Positions 54,401 to 64,000 of a DNA stretch of 64,000 nucleotides are shown in pieces. The notes below the pieces were generated by a model. That model saw only the letters and a program-made list of their open reading frames with translations, made no database searches and was not told the DNA's origin. The position numbers and the translations under genes were made by a program. This DNA is from Amoebophrya sp. A120 (taxonomy: Eukaryota; Sar; Dinophyceae; Syndiniales; Amoebophryaceae): positions 1,891,888 through 1,955,887 of the forward strand of contig CAJINV010000014.1 of NCBI GenBank assembly GCA_905178155.1. The letters are read 5' to 3'. Each line of letters begins with the position of its first letter. Within the stretch, counting starts at the first letter, position 1.

Positions 54401-54879
54401 CCCACATACTCCAAATTGAACTTCATACCCAGGCGGGACATTTGCAGTTTTTTTCTGCATTTCTTACGACCAATCATCTGTCAATCATCTGTCAACCATC
54501 TGTCAAAAAAACGGAAAAAAATTGAAAAAAGACGACAAACCCCAAACCATAGGGATTTCTAAGCCGTTTTGCTCACGACAATTTTTTTTGAATTTTTTTG
54601 AATTTTTTTAAATTTTTTGTCGTAATAAAAATTTTTTTTGTCGTAATAAATTACCGGCTCCGCGTTCCAAATCCCGGAAAAAAACCCGGCCGGCCGTCGG
54701 CAACAAACAACTGCCCCTCCCGCGGGCGCGGAAGAATCCTGGGGAAAAACAAAAGAAACCGGGGGGCTCGGCACTCTTCCGGCAAAACGCGAACCACCCC
54801 AAAGGCCCAGCACACCCAAAGGCACACACGGAAGCCGCGAAGGACGAGGGGCAATACGGAAAATGTAGAAACCCCCATC

Positions 54880-54981
54880 ATCCGCGCCCGATTTTTTTTC
54901 GAAAGAGAAGTCGCGGGCGAATTTTTTCAAAGTCGCGCCATGAATTTTTATAATTTGCCGGGACTGGGGCCCGATCTGGTT
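54880..54981. repeat. Right copy of a ~90-bp inverted repeat pair
   Basis: Reverse complement of 54127-54215, sharing CATGAATTTTTATAATT and CCGATCTGGTT. Between the pair is an A/T tract (54577-54650) with GTCGTAATAA repeated twice. Confidence 0.75.
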
Positions 54982-55326
54982 GAAAAACGCCCGGGCGGTC
55001 CCGGCATCTAAAAATCTTCTAATTTTTCCGGTCTTGCAAAAAAAGCAAGGACCCAAAACCTTGGGTGGCAGGCCCATGGGAATGAAGAGGTCGGCGCCGA
55101 AGCCAAAAAAAGAAAGAGGTGACGCGGCACAAAGACAAGAGCTCGACAATGACGGCAGGGCAACCCCGGACAGGGAGGCAATATCGAAGAAGAGAAGACA
55201 AAGCAAGAGATCACCCCGAACACCTGCACATCGGATCATGTCCACGACCAGTTGGTGACGACGATCCGATGTGAAGGACGGGATGATCTTCGAAACCCAC
55301 CCGACAAGCGCCAACTCCTACAGCGA

Positions 55327-55577
55327 GCCTCTAATCTCGGCCTCTAAAACAGGCCTCTAATTTCGGCCTCTAAAATCGGTCTCTAAAACCGGCCTCTAAA
55401 GCCGGTCTCTAAAATGGGCCTCTAAAATCGCCCTCTAAAACCGGTCTCTAAAACCGGTCTCTAAAATGGGCTTCTAAAACCGCCTCTAAAATCGCCTTTA
55501 ATTTTCCCTCTAAAATGTCCTATAATTTCTCCTCTAAAACCCACCTCTAATTCGTTCTCTAAAAATCTTCTAATTCT
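55327..55577. repeat. ~15-bp minisatellite, CTCTAAAACCGGTCT type
   Basis: About 17 tandem units of form CCTCTAAAAYCGGTC, with unit length varying between 12 and 17 bases. It decays rightward into TCTTCTAATTCTG. Confidence 0.95.
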
Positions 55578-55580
55578 GTT

Positions 55581-55634
55581 GTGTGTGCGGCAATTTGAGA
55601 ACTACTAAAAGTTCTCTAAAATTGCCGCACACAC
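55581..55634. repeat. 54-bp hairpin adjoining the minisatellite
   Basis: GTGTGTGCGGCAATTT then GAGAACT pairs with AGTTCTC then AAATTGCCGCACACAC, leaving a small loop and a short bulge. This gives a stem of about 23 bp immediately right of the array. Confidence 0.92.
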
Positions 55635-55639
55635 AAAAT

Positions 55640-57153
55640 CCCGCACAAAATCACTATTTTGTGGTTTTAGAAGATGAGATGGAGGAAATCCGGACGCCGA
55701 AAGCGGAAGCGAAACCGGAAGATTTCCGGTTCACTTCCCGGGCAGCTCATGTTCGTGCTCGAAATCATCGAGCAACATCTCGATATTTTCGAACACGAAC
55801 ATCAGCGTCGTCCGACTGATCGATAATGAACAACACCACACACCATGTCTCACCCAATGACATGCGGAAGCAACCACCTTGAAATCTGAAGCCACAATGC
55901 GTGCGGGGGCAAGCGCCACTTCAGATCTGCTCTTTGACTACCAAACACCCTCCCCACCAAGCGAACGACCTCACTGCCGCCCCGACCCACAACTTTTGCC
56001 ACTCTCAATACAGTCTCACACACACAACCAAAATCTTGCGGCGCCGATTATGGAAACAAAACGGCCCGAATTTATAAATTTTAATTGAAGTGGAGCGCCA
56101 CATTCCAGGCAGGGTCCCGGGGGACGGGCTACGCCTCAACAACCAGACGAACAAAACCCCAACCCACTACAACACACCTAAACACCCAAAACGGGGAATG
56201 GGGCCGGGCACAGGGACGGGGCAAAGAAATGGGCGCCGGGTTTTTTGAAAATCCCGGAAATTTTAGCCATCTTTTAGCCGCAAAATCCGCCCGGGGCGTC
56301 TCCGCATGACGCGCCCCAAAACGGGCGGCCGACCACTTAGGAGGGCCAAGCGGACGCGCGCAGTACATACATACACGAGAAAAGGCGGCGCACGCGCCAA
56401 AACGACAAACAAACCCCCGGGCGGGCTGATTGTCACGCGGGCGCCCTCATGTGACAGGTGTCGTCGTGGAAGACCAGCTCGATGCTGGGGCATTCTCCAC
56501 AGCGCACGCCCCAGGAGCTTGCCCCAATCCGCAACCGTTTCGCCTTCCGGGAAGACGTCCCGCGCGCGCCCGAGTCCTTTGCGCCTCTAGTCGCATGGCG
56601 CCCCGGCATGCGGACGATTCCCCGGGAAGGTTAGCCGCCAAAACGCCCGCAGAGAGCTCTGGGCGGGTCGCGAAGGCGCAAAAGAAAAAGGACGCGCCGC
56701 CGGGCTGTCCTCTGCTGCTAGAACAACGCCAAATCCCTCGAGAACCAGAACACAGCCACCGCACCCCTCCAGAGAAGTACGATAGGAACTTGTGAGGGAC
56801 GAGCTGCTGCAACGAGAACACCTCCTGCTGCATGCTCAAGGATGCTAAGAAGAGCCGTCGATAGCCATGGCATTCCATCACAAGTCCGTATGGGCATAAA
56901 TCATAATCAGTGCTGTCGCAAATACTAGTAGGCAATCTCAATTCATCAAATTCGGGACATGTTCCGCCTCCGGGTGGGAGAAAGCGTTCACGTCAAATTA
57001 TTTTCATCAGCTAAAGGCAAGCATGCTGGAATGTCGAGACCAGTAGGCAACATCAGCTGCGGTACTTTCCTCTGTTCAGTACGTGTAGTTACACAGACAA
57101 TGACACTACATCACCACTTCAAAAAGCTGCTAGCATCTCGTCACACAAGAACA
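55640..57153. other. Spacer, mixed GC-rich and quiet sequence
   Basis: GC-rich from ~56050 to ~56720 with frames open on both strands but no motifs. The remainder shows nothing recognisable up to the stop codon of the next gene. Confidence 0.45.
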
Positions 57154-60100
57154 TCACGATTCCTCCTCCAAAAACTTCGACTTTAACTCCCACACCGGCA
57201 TTTTTTTCCCCGCAACTTCCCCGATGCTCATGTCCGCGATGTCTTGCAAGTGGCTGCGGATCTCGAGGAACAGTGGGGAGGTCTGGTACCCCTTCACCGG
57301 CAGCTGAAACCACTTCCGCAGATGCAGTGGCGAGCACTTCTCCTCGTCGTTGCTGTCTAAACGCAGTTGCCGCATCTGCTTCACCAGCGTCGGTCGGATC
57401 TGCTCAATTTTTTGCTCCAACTCCTTACTGATTCCCGTTTTCTCCCGCTTTTTCTGTTTCGCTCGTTCTGCTTGTTCCTTTTTCTTCTTCTCCAAAGCCG
57501 ATAACTCCTGCTTGGTCATGGTGGACACCTCGGTCTTGTTCAGCAGGGATTTGGAGCTCAAGATCGCCTTCGCGGAATTCACATCGGTGTCATCAACTAG
57601 TACACCAGCCTGATGCGGATCATCCGGAGATGATGATGATGATGATGAAAAATTTGTGCTGCTCTTTAACCTTCTCAATGCCTCCTTGATATCGGCGGAA
57701 AGCATGTCGTCGTTGATCTTCATGAGTTCCTCTTGCTGTTCACCACTTTTGTCTGTTTTGCCGTCGTTGCCACCACCTCCGGCGCTCTTTTTCGTTTTCT
57801 TGGAAACAAGTTTATTTGGCCTCTTTATCATCTTCCCGTCTGCATCGATGAGAACTTCATCCTCTAGATCTTCCTCGTCGAAGTTGGTTCGTCTCCTCTT
57901 TCTGCCTGTAGTCCCGTCTTTTTCGACGTAGTTCCCGCCGTCCTCAGTCCCGGACTCATCGTCTGTATGACTAGTATTCCCCTCGCGATCATCTTCCCCA
58001 TCTCTCCCTCTCGGATTCACTTCTCTGTCCAGCGTTTCCTCCCCCTCTAACACCCCATTCGCGTCCGGCTTGTTCAACAAAATCTCCTCCTGCACAGCAG
58101 CGTCATCCCAGCCGACCAAGTGATCCGCCTCGTCGTTCGCGTGCTCCAGGGTTTCGTCTCCCAAATCCACATCCCCAGCACCACTCCCCGCCAGCCCCGT
58201 GCCGTCCAAGTCTTCGGTTGACAGGCCGGAATAGTGCGTCGAGCTGTAGAAGTGCTCCGCGTGTCCGTTGTTGCTGCCATTGTTTCCCCCGTTCATGGAG
58301 AGAAAAGTCGATCCCGCGTTGTGACACAAGTCGGCGCGCTGGGTGAGAACGATGTTCAACCGATTCAAAGCGTAGCGCTCCAGCTGACGCCACTCCTTCT
58401 GTCGCCGTTCCTTGCGCTTCTTCATCACCAGTTCCGCGTCTTCCAGCGTGTACAGCTTCTCTACTTTTGATGATGACGGAAGGTTGTAGGGGGTGCCACT
58501 GCTGCTGGTGGAAGAAGCTGTTGTTCCTGCGATAGTACAAGAAGAGCCGGTGGACGAGTTGTGGGTGTGCTTTGTCGTGGAAGTTCGGGTCGTTGAGGTC
58601 GTGACAGACGAGCGCTCATCGTCGGAAAGTGGTTTTTTACTTTCACCACCTAGTGGTGAGGTTTGTCCTTTCTCTACTGCGCTTTGGGAAGCACCACGAA
58701 CCTGCTGTTGTTTCTGTGCCTGCGACAGCGCAAGCGCTCTTCTGCTGTCGTTTCTGATCTTGTAACTCGGCGCTAGATCCTTCACCAAAGCCCGGGGGCA
58801 GTCCGGCTCCACTTCCGTGTAAAAATTGTGCAGCACGGCTTGTTGCTCGATTTGCGCCGCTGACGAATGTGAAGCTGATGATCCAAAAGATTTTTTGCGT
58901 TCTTGCCGGGCAGCAAGATGTTCTTGTTGACCAGCCTCTTCTTCCCGTACGGGCTCCTGCACAGCACAACTATCAAAGTCGTGATAATTCCTGCAATACT
59001 GCTGGAGATGCACGGTTTTGAACACCGGCACCAAATCTGCCACGTCCGGCTCCATTTTCGAGCGTACAACCTGCCAGGCAATGGGGAGATCGGGGACGGA
59101 TCCGCTCGCCTCGGTCGCGACAAAACGCTTTGGAGATGATGATGAGGAAGCAGAACTGATAGTAGAACCGTGCGGCTTCTGTTGATCTCTTGTTCCTCGG
59201 GATTCTTGTTGCTGCCCTATCCTCCTGTCGTTTACGTTTTTCAGTTCAAACAACCGAGTCGTCTTCCGCCCTTCGAGCATCTCTTTCAATCCCGGGACGT
59301 TGTGACCTTGTTCGCCGCCCATTTTCTCCAATCGCGCCGCCGTGGAAACGCAGACGGCGTCCAGTAAGCGTTCGCTCTGGGCTGGGGTCGAGTTTGGGAA
59401 ATTTACCTTCCCCACGAACTTCTTCAGGCAGTTCGTCATTTTGTCCTTGGATTTCTGGACCCGTTTGCGTCTCCTCAACCACTCCGCCATCTTTCGCATC
59501 TTCTCGGCTCTCGTTAGGTTTCTCGGCCGCTTTTCCAGCATGGAGGACGCTGCGACCCACTGGTGCTCCTGCTCCTGCTGCTCTTTATTTATTCCGGCTG
59601 GTGTGCTGCTGGCACTGTCGTTGTTCATTTTCATCCCTTGTTGCTTCCTCCAGGTAAATTTCTGTTTCGCTACCTGGGCAATGGTGGCTGGAGCCTCCTC
59701 CTGTACTAGATGATCATCACTATCATGATGCGCAGGACCAGGAGCTCCTGAGGATGGTGCGACCGTACTTCCTGTGTTCATCAAACTAGCCGACGAGGAC
59801 TCTCCTCCTGCTGAAGACCCGACTGAATTCGGCCAGAGGCGGTCGGCGGGAGACGTTGAGCTAGTAGGGACTGTGGATGATGATGAGGTCGTGTTGCAGC
59901 AGCTTCCTTGCTCGAACACGTCGTTGCTCGTCATGCTACAACCCAGAGCACTGTGCATCCCGGTTGACAAACTGGCGACTTCGCGGAAACAACTTTCTTG
60001 CTCATGCTCAACATTCACATCGCCATCGGTACTATGATCTTCCCCAGCAGCTGATCCTCCTCCTCTTATTCTTCTTCCCGCCGCCAGAATCGCCTCAAAC

Positions 60101-61369
60101 TCTTTCCCCGAGAAATTCACATCTTCGGCCAACTTCACCAGACAGGGGTTATTATTTTCTCCGGTAGAAGTTGTTCTTGAAGACGGAGGACAAGCTTTCG
60201 ATGGGATTTGCGATGCTAGGAGAGGAACTAGAGGCACAGCAGGTCCACGACTTTTGTGCGCTCTCCGATTTGCGACCGCGACGGCGTTCGCTAAAACTTG
60301 TTGCCGCAGCTGCAACATCCACTGTGGCAAGCGAATTCGGAGTTTTAGACCTGGGGGAAGGTTGTTGTTCTCGGGCCGCAGTGGTTCTTGTTGGTCATGC
60401 GAGTGAAGGCCTTCGGCTTCGTCGAGGAGGACCTCTCCTTCTTCCTCTGCTGCTGGGTCGACATCACCAGGAACAAAATCGTGCTCTGTTTGCTCAACAT
60501 CATCCCGAGGTCCTCGCGTGGTAGTCCGTCTCCGTGATGCTGATGAAGAAAAACTAGATGGTGCAGACTCTGGTCCACTCGTAGTTCTTTCGTCCGCTGC
60601 GGAAGTTGGCCTAGAAGATGTTGCTCTTCCTCTTGCGTCTTGTTCTATGTGTTCTTGATCTTTGTAGGTTACAACTTTCTTCTATCAAACAAAAAAAGTT
60701 CGTCACGATCACTCATGCGCATTTTTGCAATACAAAACTGTTTGTCATGCGTCAAAATGCATCACAGCCAAACTTCATTAGAGATTTCCCTAGTGTTTCT
60801 GCAATACAAGGAAACTTTGTGATGCTGAGACAATTTGTAATGCAAAACCTGCAAGTTAGTGACTGTGACAAACTTTTTTCTCTCCATATCTTCACCTCGC
60901 GCAGAATCTCTCCGTCGCCAAACAAGTCGTCCGGATCATCGTCAACATCTACTTCGTATCAACTGTAAAAATGTCTGGGTCTGGAAGATTCCAACTTGTC
61001 ATGCTGATTTTGGATTCTAAAAAAATCTGCATTGCATGAGCAGCAAAGAGAGCCCAAGTTTTGCTACACGGAAAGAGCATTTGTCATGCGGTATAGGCAT
61101 CCGGAAGCCCTCACAAAATCTGTGATGCTAGGGCATGCATCACAGACATCAGGAGTCATCCAAAATGTGCATGACAAGCCTGGCAATCTTCCAGACCCAG
61201 ACATTTTTACATTTGATACTTCGACCTTATCTTGCTTTGATGTCGTCCGTTGTTCCGCTTGGATCATGTCCAAGTTTTCGCTTGCTTCCTCATCGTCGCG
61301 GTCACTGTCGTCGTTGTCGCTGATTACAGGATCGTCGTCCTCGTAGAGACGGGCGCTACTAACCGCCAT
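57154..61369 (-). CDS. Large charged, probably nuclear protein of unknown function
   Basis: Exons 61369-61219, 60951-60889 and 60677-57154 give 1,245 residues. The start MAVSSARLYEDDDPVISDN is followed by a very acidic stretch running through both introners (DVDDDPDDLFGDGEILREV). The middle is S/Q/E-rich with basic patches (NLTRAEKMRKMAEWLRRRKR). A coiled, lysine-rich segment lies late (ALEKKKKEQAERAKQKKREK). The C-terminus is ordered: IRPTLVKQMRQLRLDS, SPLHLRKWFQLPVKGYQTSP, LFLEIRSHLQDIADMSIGE. Acidic and basic blocks suggest a chromatin or RNA-processing factor; no named domain is recognisable. The joins across both introners are exact and in frame, which supports the gene model. Confidence 0.8.
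60683..60888. mobile_element. Introner element, family 7 (AAAAAAAGTTCGTCAC)
   Basis: TATCAAACAAAAAAAGTTCG with TCACGATCAC pairs with GTGACTGTGACAAAC and TTTTTTCTCTCCATA. The perfect duplication TCTTC lies at 60678-60682 and 60889-60893. Only 63 coding bases separate it from the next introner. Confidence 0.88.
60957..61218. mobile_element. Introner element, family 2
   Basis: Ends TATCAACTGTAAAAATGTCT and AGACATTTTTACATTTGATA, with GGGTCTGGAAGATT/AATCTTCCAGACCC continuing the stem. The perfect duplication CTTCG lies at 60952-60956 and 61219-61223. Confidence 0.94.
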
Positions 61370-62986
61370 TTTGTCGTCAATCTTTGTCTATCTTCTACTG
61401 GCCCTGATTAAATCTTGACCACTTGCTGTCTGGATGACACCAATACAGTGCTGCCGCTAGTAGGTTGGCGATCTTCAACATGAACATCTCTACTACAATT
61501 ATACTCCTGCTGACGGATCGGCATCATACTTTAACTTTGTTACAGTTTTTTCACAATGTCGCTTGATATCTGTATCAAAAAGAATGCTCGTTTCGGCGGT
61601 ATGACTTTGAAATTCACTACTACTTTTGGGTAAGTACTTTTGCGTCGCTGTGTTGATCGTGTCGAAGTCAAACAAATAAAGGAAATAAAGCAAATAAACA
61701 CCATACCTGACTTGCAACAGGAACACCGATACAAATCCTCAACTAGATCGTTGTCAAAATCAAACAAAAACATTTCAAGCGATCCAATTTGTGAAGATCC
61801 GGAGCGATTTTTCGCATCATCATTCACATTCACATAGCATCCGGAATTCAAGAGACAAGATCTTTGTATTTCATTGTTGAAAACAGGATAGATTCTTTTT
61901 TTGACAAGTTCAGAAATACAGGAGCGCTGGGTCGTTTCTTTGGATCGAAAACGGATCATGCAGAAAAGAGCTACAATTTGTTGCAGATCTATAATTTTGA
62001 TTCGGGATTCCAAGCGATGAATGAGTGATTTTTTGCGCTTGCGGTGGTCGTGGTCGTGGACTAAATTTGCCACGACTCACAACACTTTGTTTTCACGGAA
62101 CACAAACAGAGAACTTACTTGCGCTTGGTCTTTTATGTGATTTTGGTCGTCATTCATCTTGGTTCGGCTAGCGGAAGCGGAATTAATACAACTACGAAGA
62201 CCATACAGGCTCTACAATCAATGTTGATCATTTTTGACTGACGAGTCCTGTGCGGCAAAAAACCACGACCACGACCACCTCTCCGCCGGCTCAGACGCAA
62301 GCATTGTTTTTTTTCTCTGTAGTGGCTGTTAGGTAAAAAAAACGCTTTTTGTAATTGTAGTCGCGCTGCTTTTCATTTTTCCAGCGCGACGCAAAAACTC
62401 GCCCGAGCAGCGCATAGGTATTTCGTGTGCTTATTCCCGCACCGTGCGATCAGGCTCGCAGTGCACATTCCAAACCCGTCGCGATCCTCGTCCTCCGCGT
62501 TGATGATGATGTTGGCAGTGTGCCCTTTAGCGGACTGCTGCGTGCTACTCCCTCCTCCAGCCCGAGAGCAGCTGAACGCCGATCCTCTATGACGAACAGT
62601 TGATCTATACCATAAGGGCGCGGCTGTTATGAGGCTAGGTTTTTTTCGGACTTGGGTGTGGGCCTCACACTCACACACGTCGTTCAGGGGGGACCAAAAA
62701 CGCACACACTGTAGCACTCTGCATTAGTGTAGGGCGAATCTGATCAGCGACCGAGCCGAGGCTATCAGCCTTGTTTTTTAGGTCCGGCGCAGGGAGTACT
62801 TAAACTCCACAACGGCTCGGTCACTGTAGCTCGAGCACCGGACCCACTGCGTATTCCATGACGCAGCGCATACATTTCCCAGTATTAAAAATAAAAACTT
62901 TTTGAAAAAATCTTCACAAACTCGCCCTTCAGCAGAACTTTCCTCCGACGAGGATTGATTCTCTGCTTGCGAATAGGTCTACTTTT
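61370..62986. other. Spacer with a possible small gene
   Basis: A minus-strand frame at 62073-61540 (VHDHDHRKRKKSLIHRL ... FLFDFDNDLVEDLYRCSCC) is preceded by ATG 62157 and a good donor CAA|GTAAGT at ~62118. I could not find an acceptor that keeps frame, so I list it only as a possibility. Nothing else recognised. Confidence 0.35.
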
Positions 62987-63944
62987 TCACAGGAGGAATA
63001 ATCCCGAACCGGAAGCGCCAATTTGTCCCTTTGCCAATTGTTTGTACATCCGGGTGATATCTGCTTGCTCCAGGTTAATGTCAACAAAACTCTGAGTACT
63101 AGTATCGTCTTCATCTTCATCGTCCTCCATATCCGTTTCCCCCTCGTCGGTAATCTCCTGCAGCTTCTCCTCCAAAACCTTTTCACAACCGCTTAAATCG
63201 ATCAGCTCCTGTTGGAAAAATTCCAAACTCACCGGGTTGTGGGCCCTGAAAATGTTGACCTCCGGCTTCTTGAACGGAATATGGAAGCGTCAGGATTGAA
63301 ATCCTCAAAGTTCAAATAATTTCTCATGCAGAAATTGCAAGGCATGAAGTGCCTCTCTTGCAGGGATTGCAAATGAGGCCGATTGTGAGCCTGTTTCGGG
63401 TTTGGAATAGAGCTGCCAAAGTAGCATGACAAAGGGCGCCTTCTGTCCCTAAACAGCATGACAGACTGGCTTTAGACGGTGCCGAAATTTGTCATGCGCC
63501 GCTGGGAAATTGGGCTTCCAGCTGGTATCCGTATCGCTTTTATGCATTACAAATAATTTCAACTTTGACGATTTCAATCCTGACGCTTCCATACGGAATG
63601 CCCCACTCGTAGTAGACGTCGTCGAAAGAGAGTTTGTCATCTTCGTCGTCTTGTAAAGCTACCTTCCACGGCTCCGGCATGAGTGCGAGGATAAGCTCTG
63701 AAGTGTTGGCAGAAGTTGAGGTCGTTTTCTTGTCGATGTAGTCCGCGGTGAGAATCTCAGCGAGCGTGTAGGAGTTTTGCTTCTGCGGCTTGGTCGTCGT
63801 CGGTGCTGCAGTATCGATAAAGTTCTTCTACTTTTTGAAGTGAAAGCAAATGCACAGCACTACAGGAACAGGATTGAGTTTGGACACGACAAAAATTCTC
63901 TGACTATATTACAGCTGCTTGTCGTTGTCGAGAGACGAAGCCAT
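62987..63944 (-). CDS. Acidic protein of unknown function
   Basis: Coding pieces on the minus strand: a short first exon from ATG 63944 (MASSLDNDKQ), an exon ending at 63594 (NSYTLAEILTADYIDKK ... FDDVYYEWGIP) and a last exon 63274-62987 after an introner (FKKPEVNIFRAHNPVSLEFF ... KGQIGASGSGLFLL). The junction between first and second exon (63913 to ~63827-63805) is unresolved; no GT-AG choice keeps frame. The C-terminal half has a highly acidic run (DEGETDMEDDEDEDD). About 185 residues in all. No family recognised. Confidence 0.65.
63280..63593. mobile_element. Introner element, family 4
   Basis: Ends TATGGAAGCGTCAGGATTGA and TCAATCCTGACGCTTCCATA form a perfect inverted repeat continuing into AATCSTCAAAGTTSAAATAATT. 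The perfect duplication CGGAA lies at 63275-63279 and 63594-63598. It is clearly diverged in its interior from the other two intact family-4 copies. Confidence 0.95.
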
Positions 63945-64000
63945 AGTATTAACTTACACAAGAAGACATATACGGCACCGGTTCTTGCACACATAGATTA

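Noticed and set aside
53457-54477. ~200-codon frames on both strands in the GC-rich block
   Set aside because: Overlapping frames, P/R/G-rich, no motifs; explained by composition.
55327-55577. CTCTAAAA array as an internal telomere repeat
   Set aside because: Dinoflagellate and apicomplexan telomeres are CCCTAAA-type 7-mers; these units are ~15 bp, GC-containing and irregular.
63805-63912. GCAGC direct repeat as a 22nd introner in the last gene
   Set aside because: GCAGC occurs at both intron edges, but the ends are not inverted repeats, lack TAT...ATA, and the join breaks the frame.

Overview
This is eukaryotic nuclear DNA. Every gene I can support is read from the minus strand: about 14 genes head-to-tail over 64 kb. 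Many reading frames are interrupted by short insertions bounded by terminal inverted repeats (TIRs) and 5-bp direct repeats. When the insertion plus one repeat copy is removed, the frame and the protein family are restored exactly. One-directional gene arrays, GT-AG introns mixed with mobile non-canonical introns ('introner elements'), and S/Q/G-rich proteins fit an alveolate, most likely a dinoflagellate-lineage parasite such as a syndinian (Amoebophrya-like). That assignment is inference; no rRNA or spliced leader is present to prove it.

Layout, left to right (all genes minus strand): 5'-incomplete view of a divergent protein kinase gene that runs off the left edge (300-3315); multi-exon unknown protein (4340-7436); single-exon S/Q-rich unknown protein (7958-9673); degenerate ~130-bp tandem repeats (10.4-10.9 kb); ABCG-type half transporter with eight introns, all introners (11731-17163); quiet spacer; NADH-cytochrome b5 reductase (18851-24310), whose 3.85-kb GT-AG intron holds a GC-rich satellite block; large probable mitochondrial helical-repeat protein (24935-28693); secreted or membrane RING-H2 protein (29570-32224); Aurora-type kinase with an apparent frameshift (33417-34749); glutamine synthetase (36199-37620); unknown protein (38590-40362); a ~1-kb GC-rich block between 15-bp direct repeats; a 1,942-residue protein with GHKL-ATPase-like motifs and a 547-bp introner (41573-47953); three-RRM RNA-binding protein (50212-52600); a 4.5-kb repeat-rich GC-mosaic spacer; two further unknown proteins (57154-61369 and 62987-63944).

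The main discovery is the introner system. I find 21 intact copies in at least eight TIR families. Each is bounded by TAT...ATA and flanked by a 5-bp duplication (18 perfect, 3 at 4/5). They sit inside coding sequence of eight genes, and at least three degenerate relatives also occur. In none of the 21 does any allowed splice register give GT-AG, although ordinary GT-AG introns occur in the same genes. Families with unrelated TIRs share internal words of the form TTGTNATGC. Two copies in different genes are nearly identical, which implies recent movement. The genes do not form a pathway; what unites the window is the shared invasion by these elements and the common transcriptional direction.
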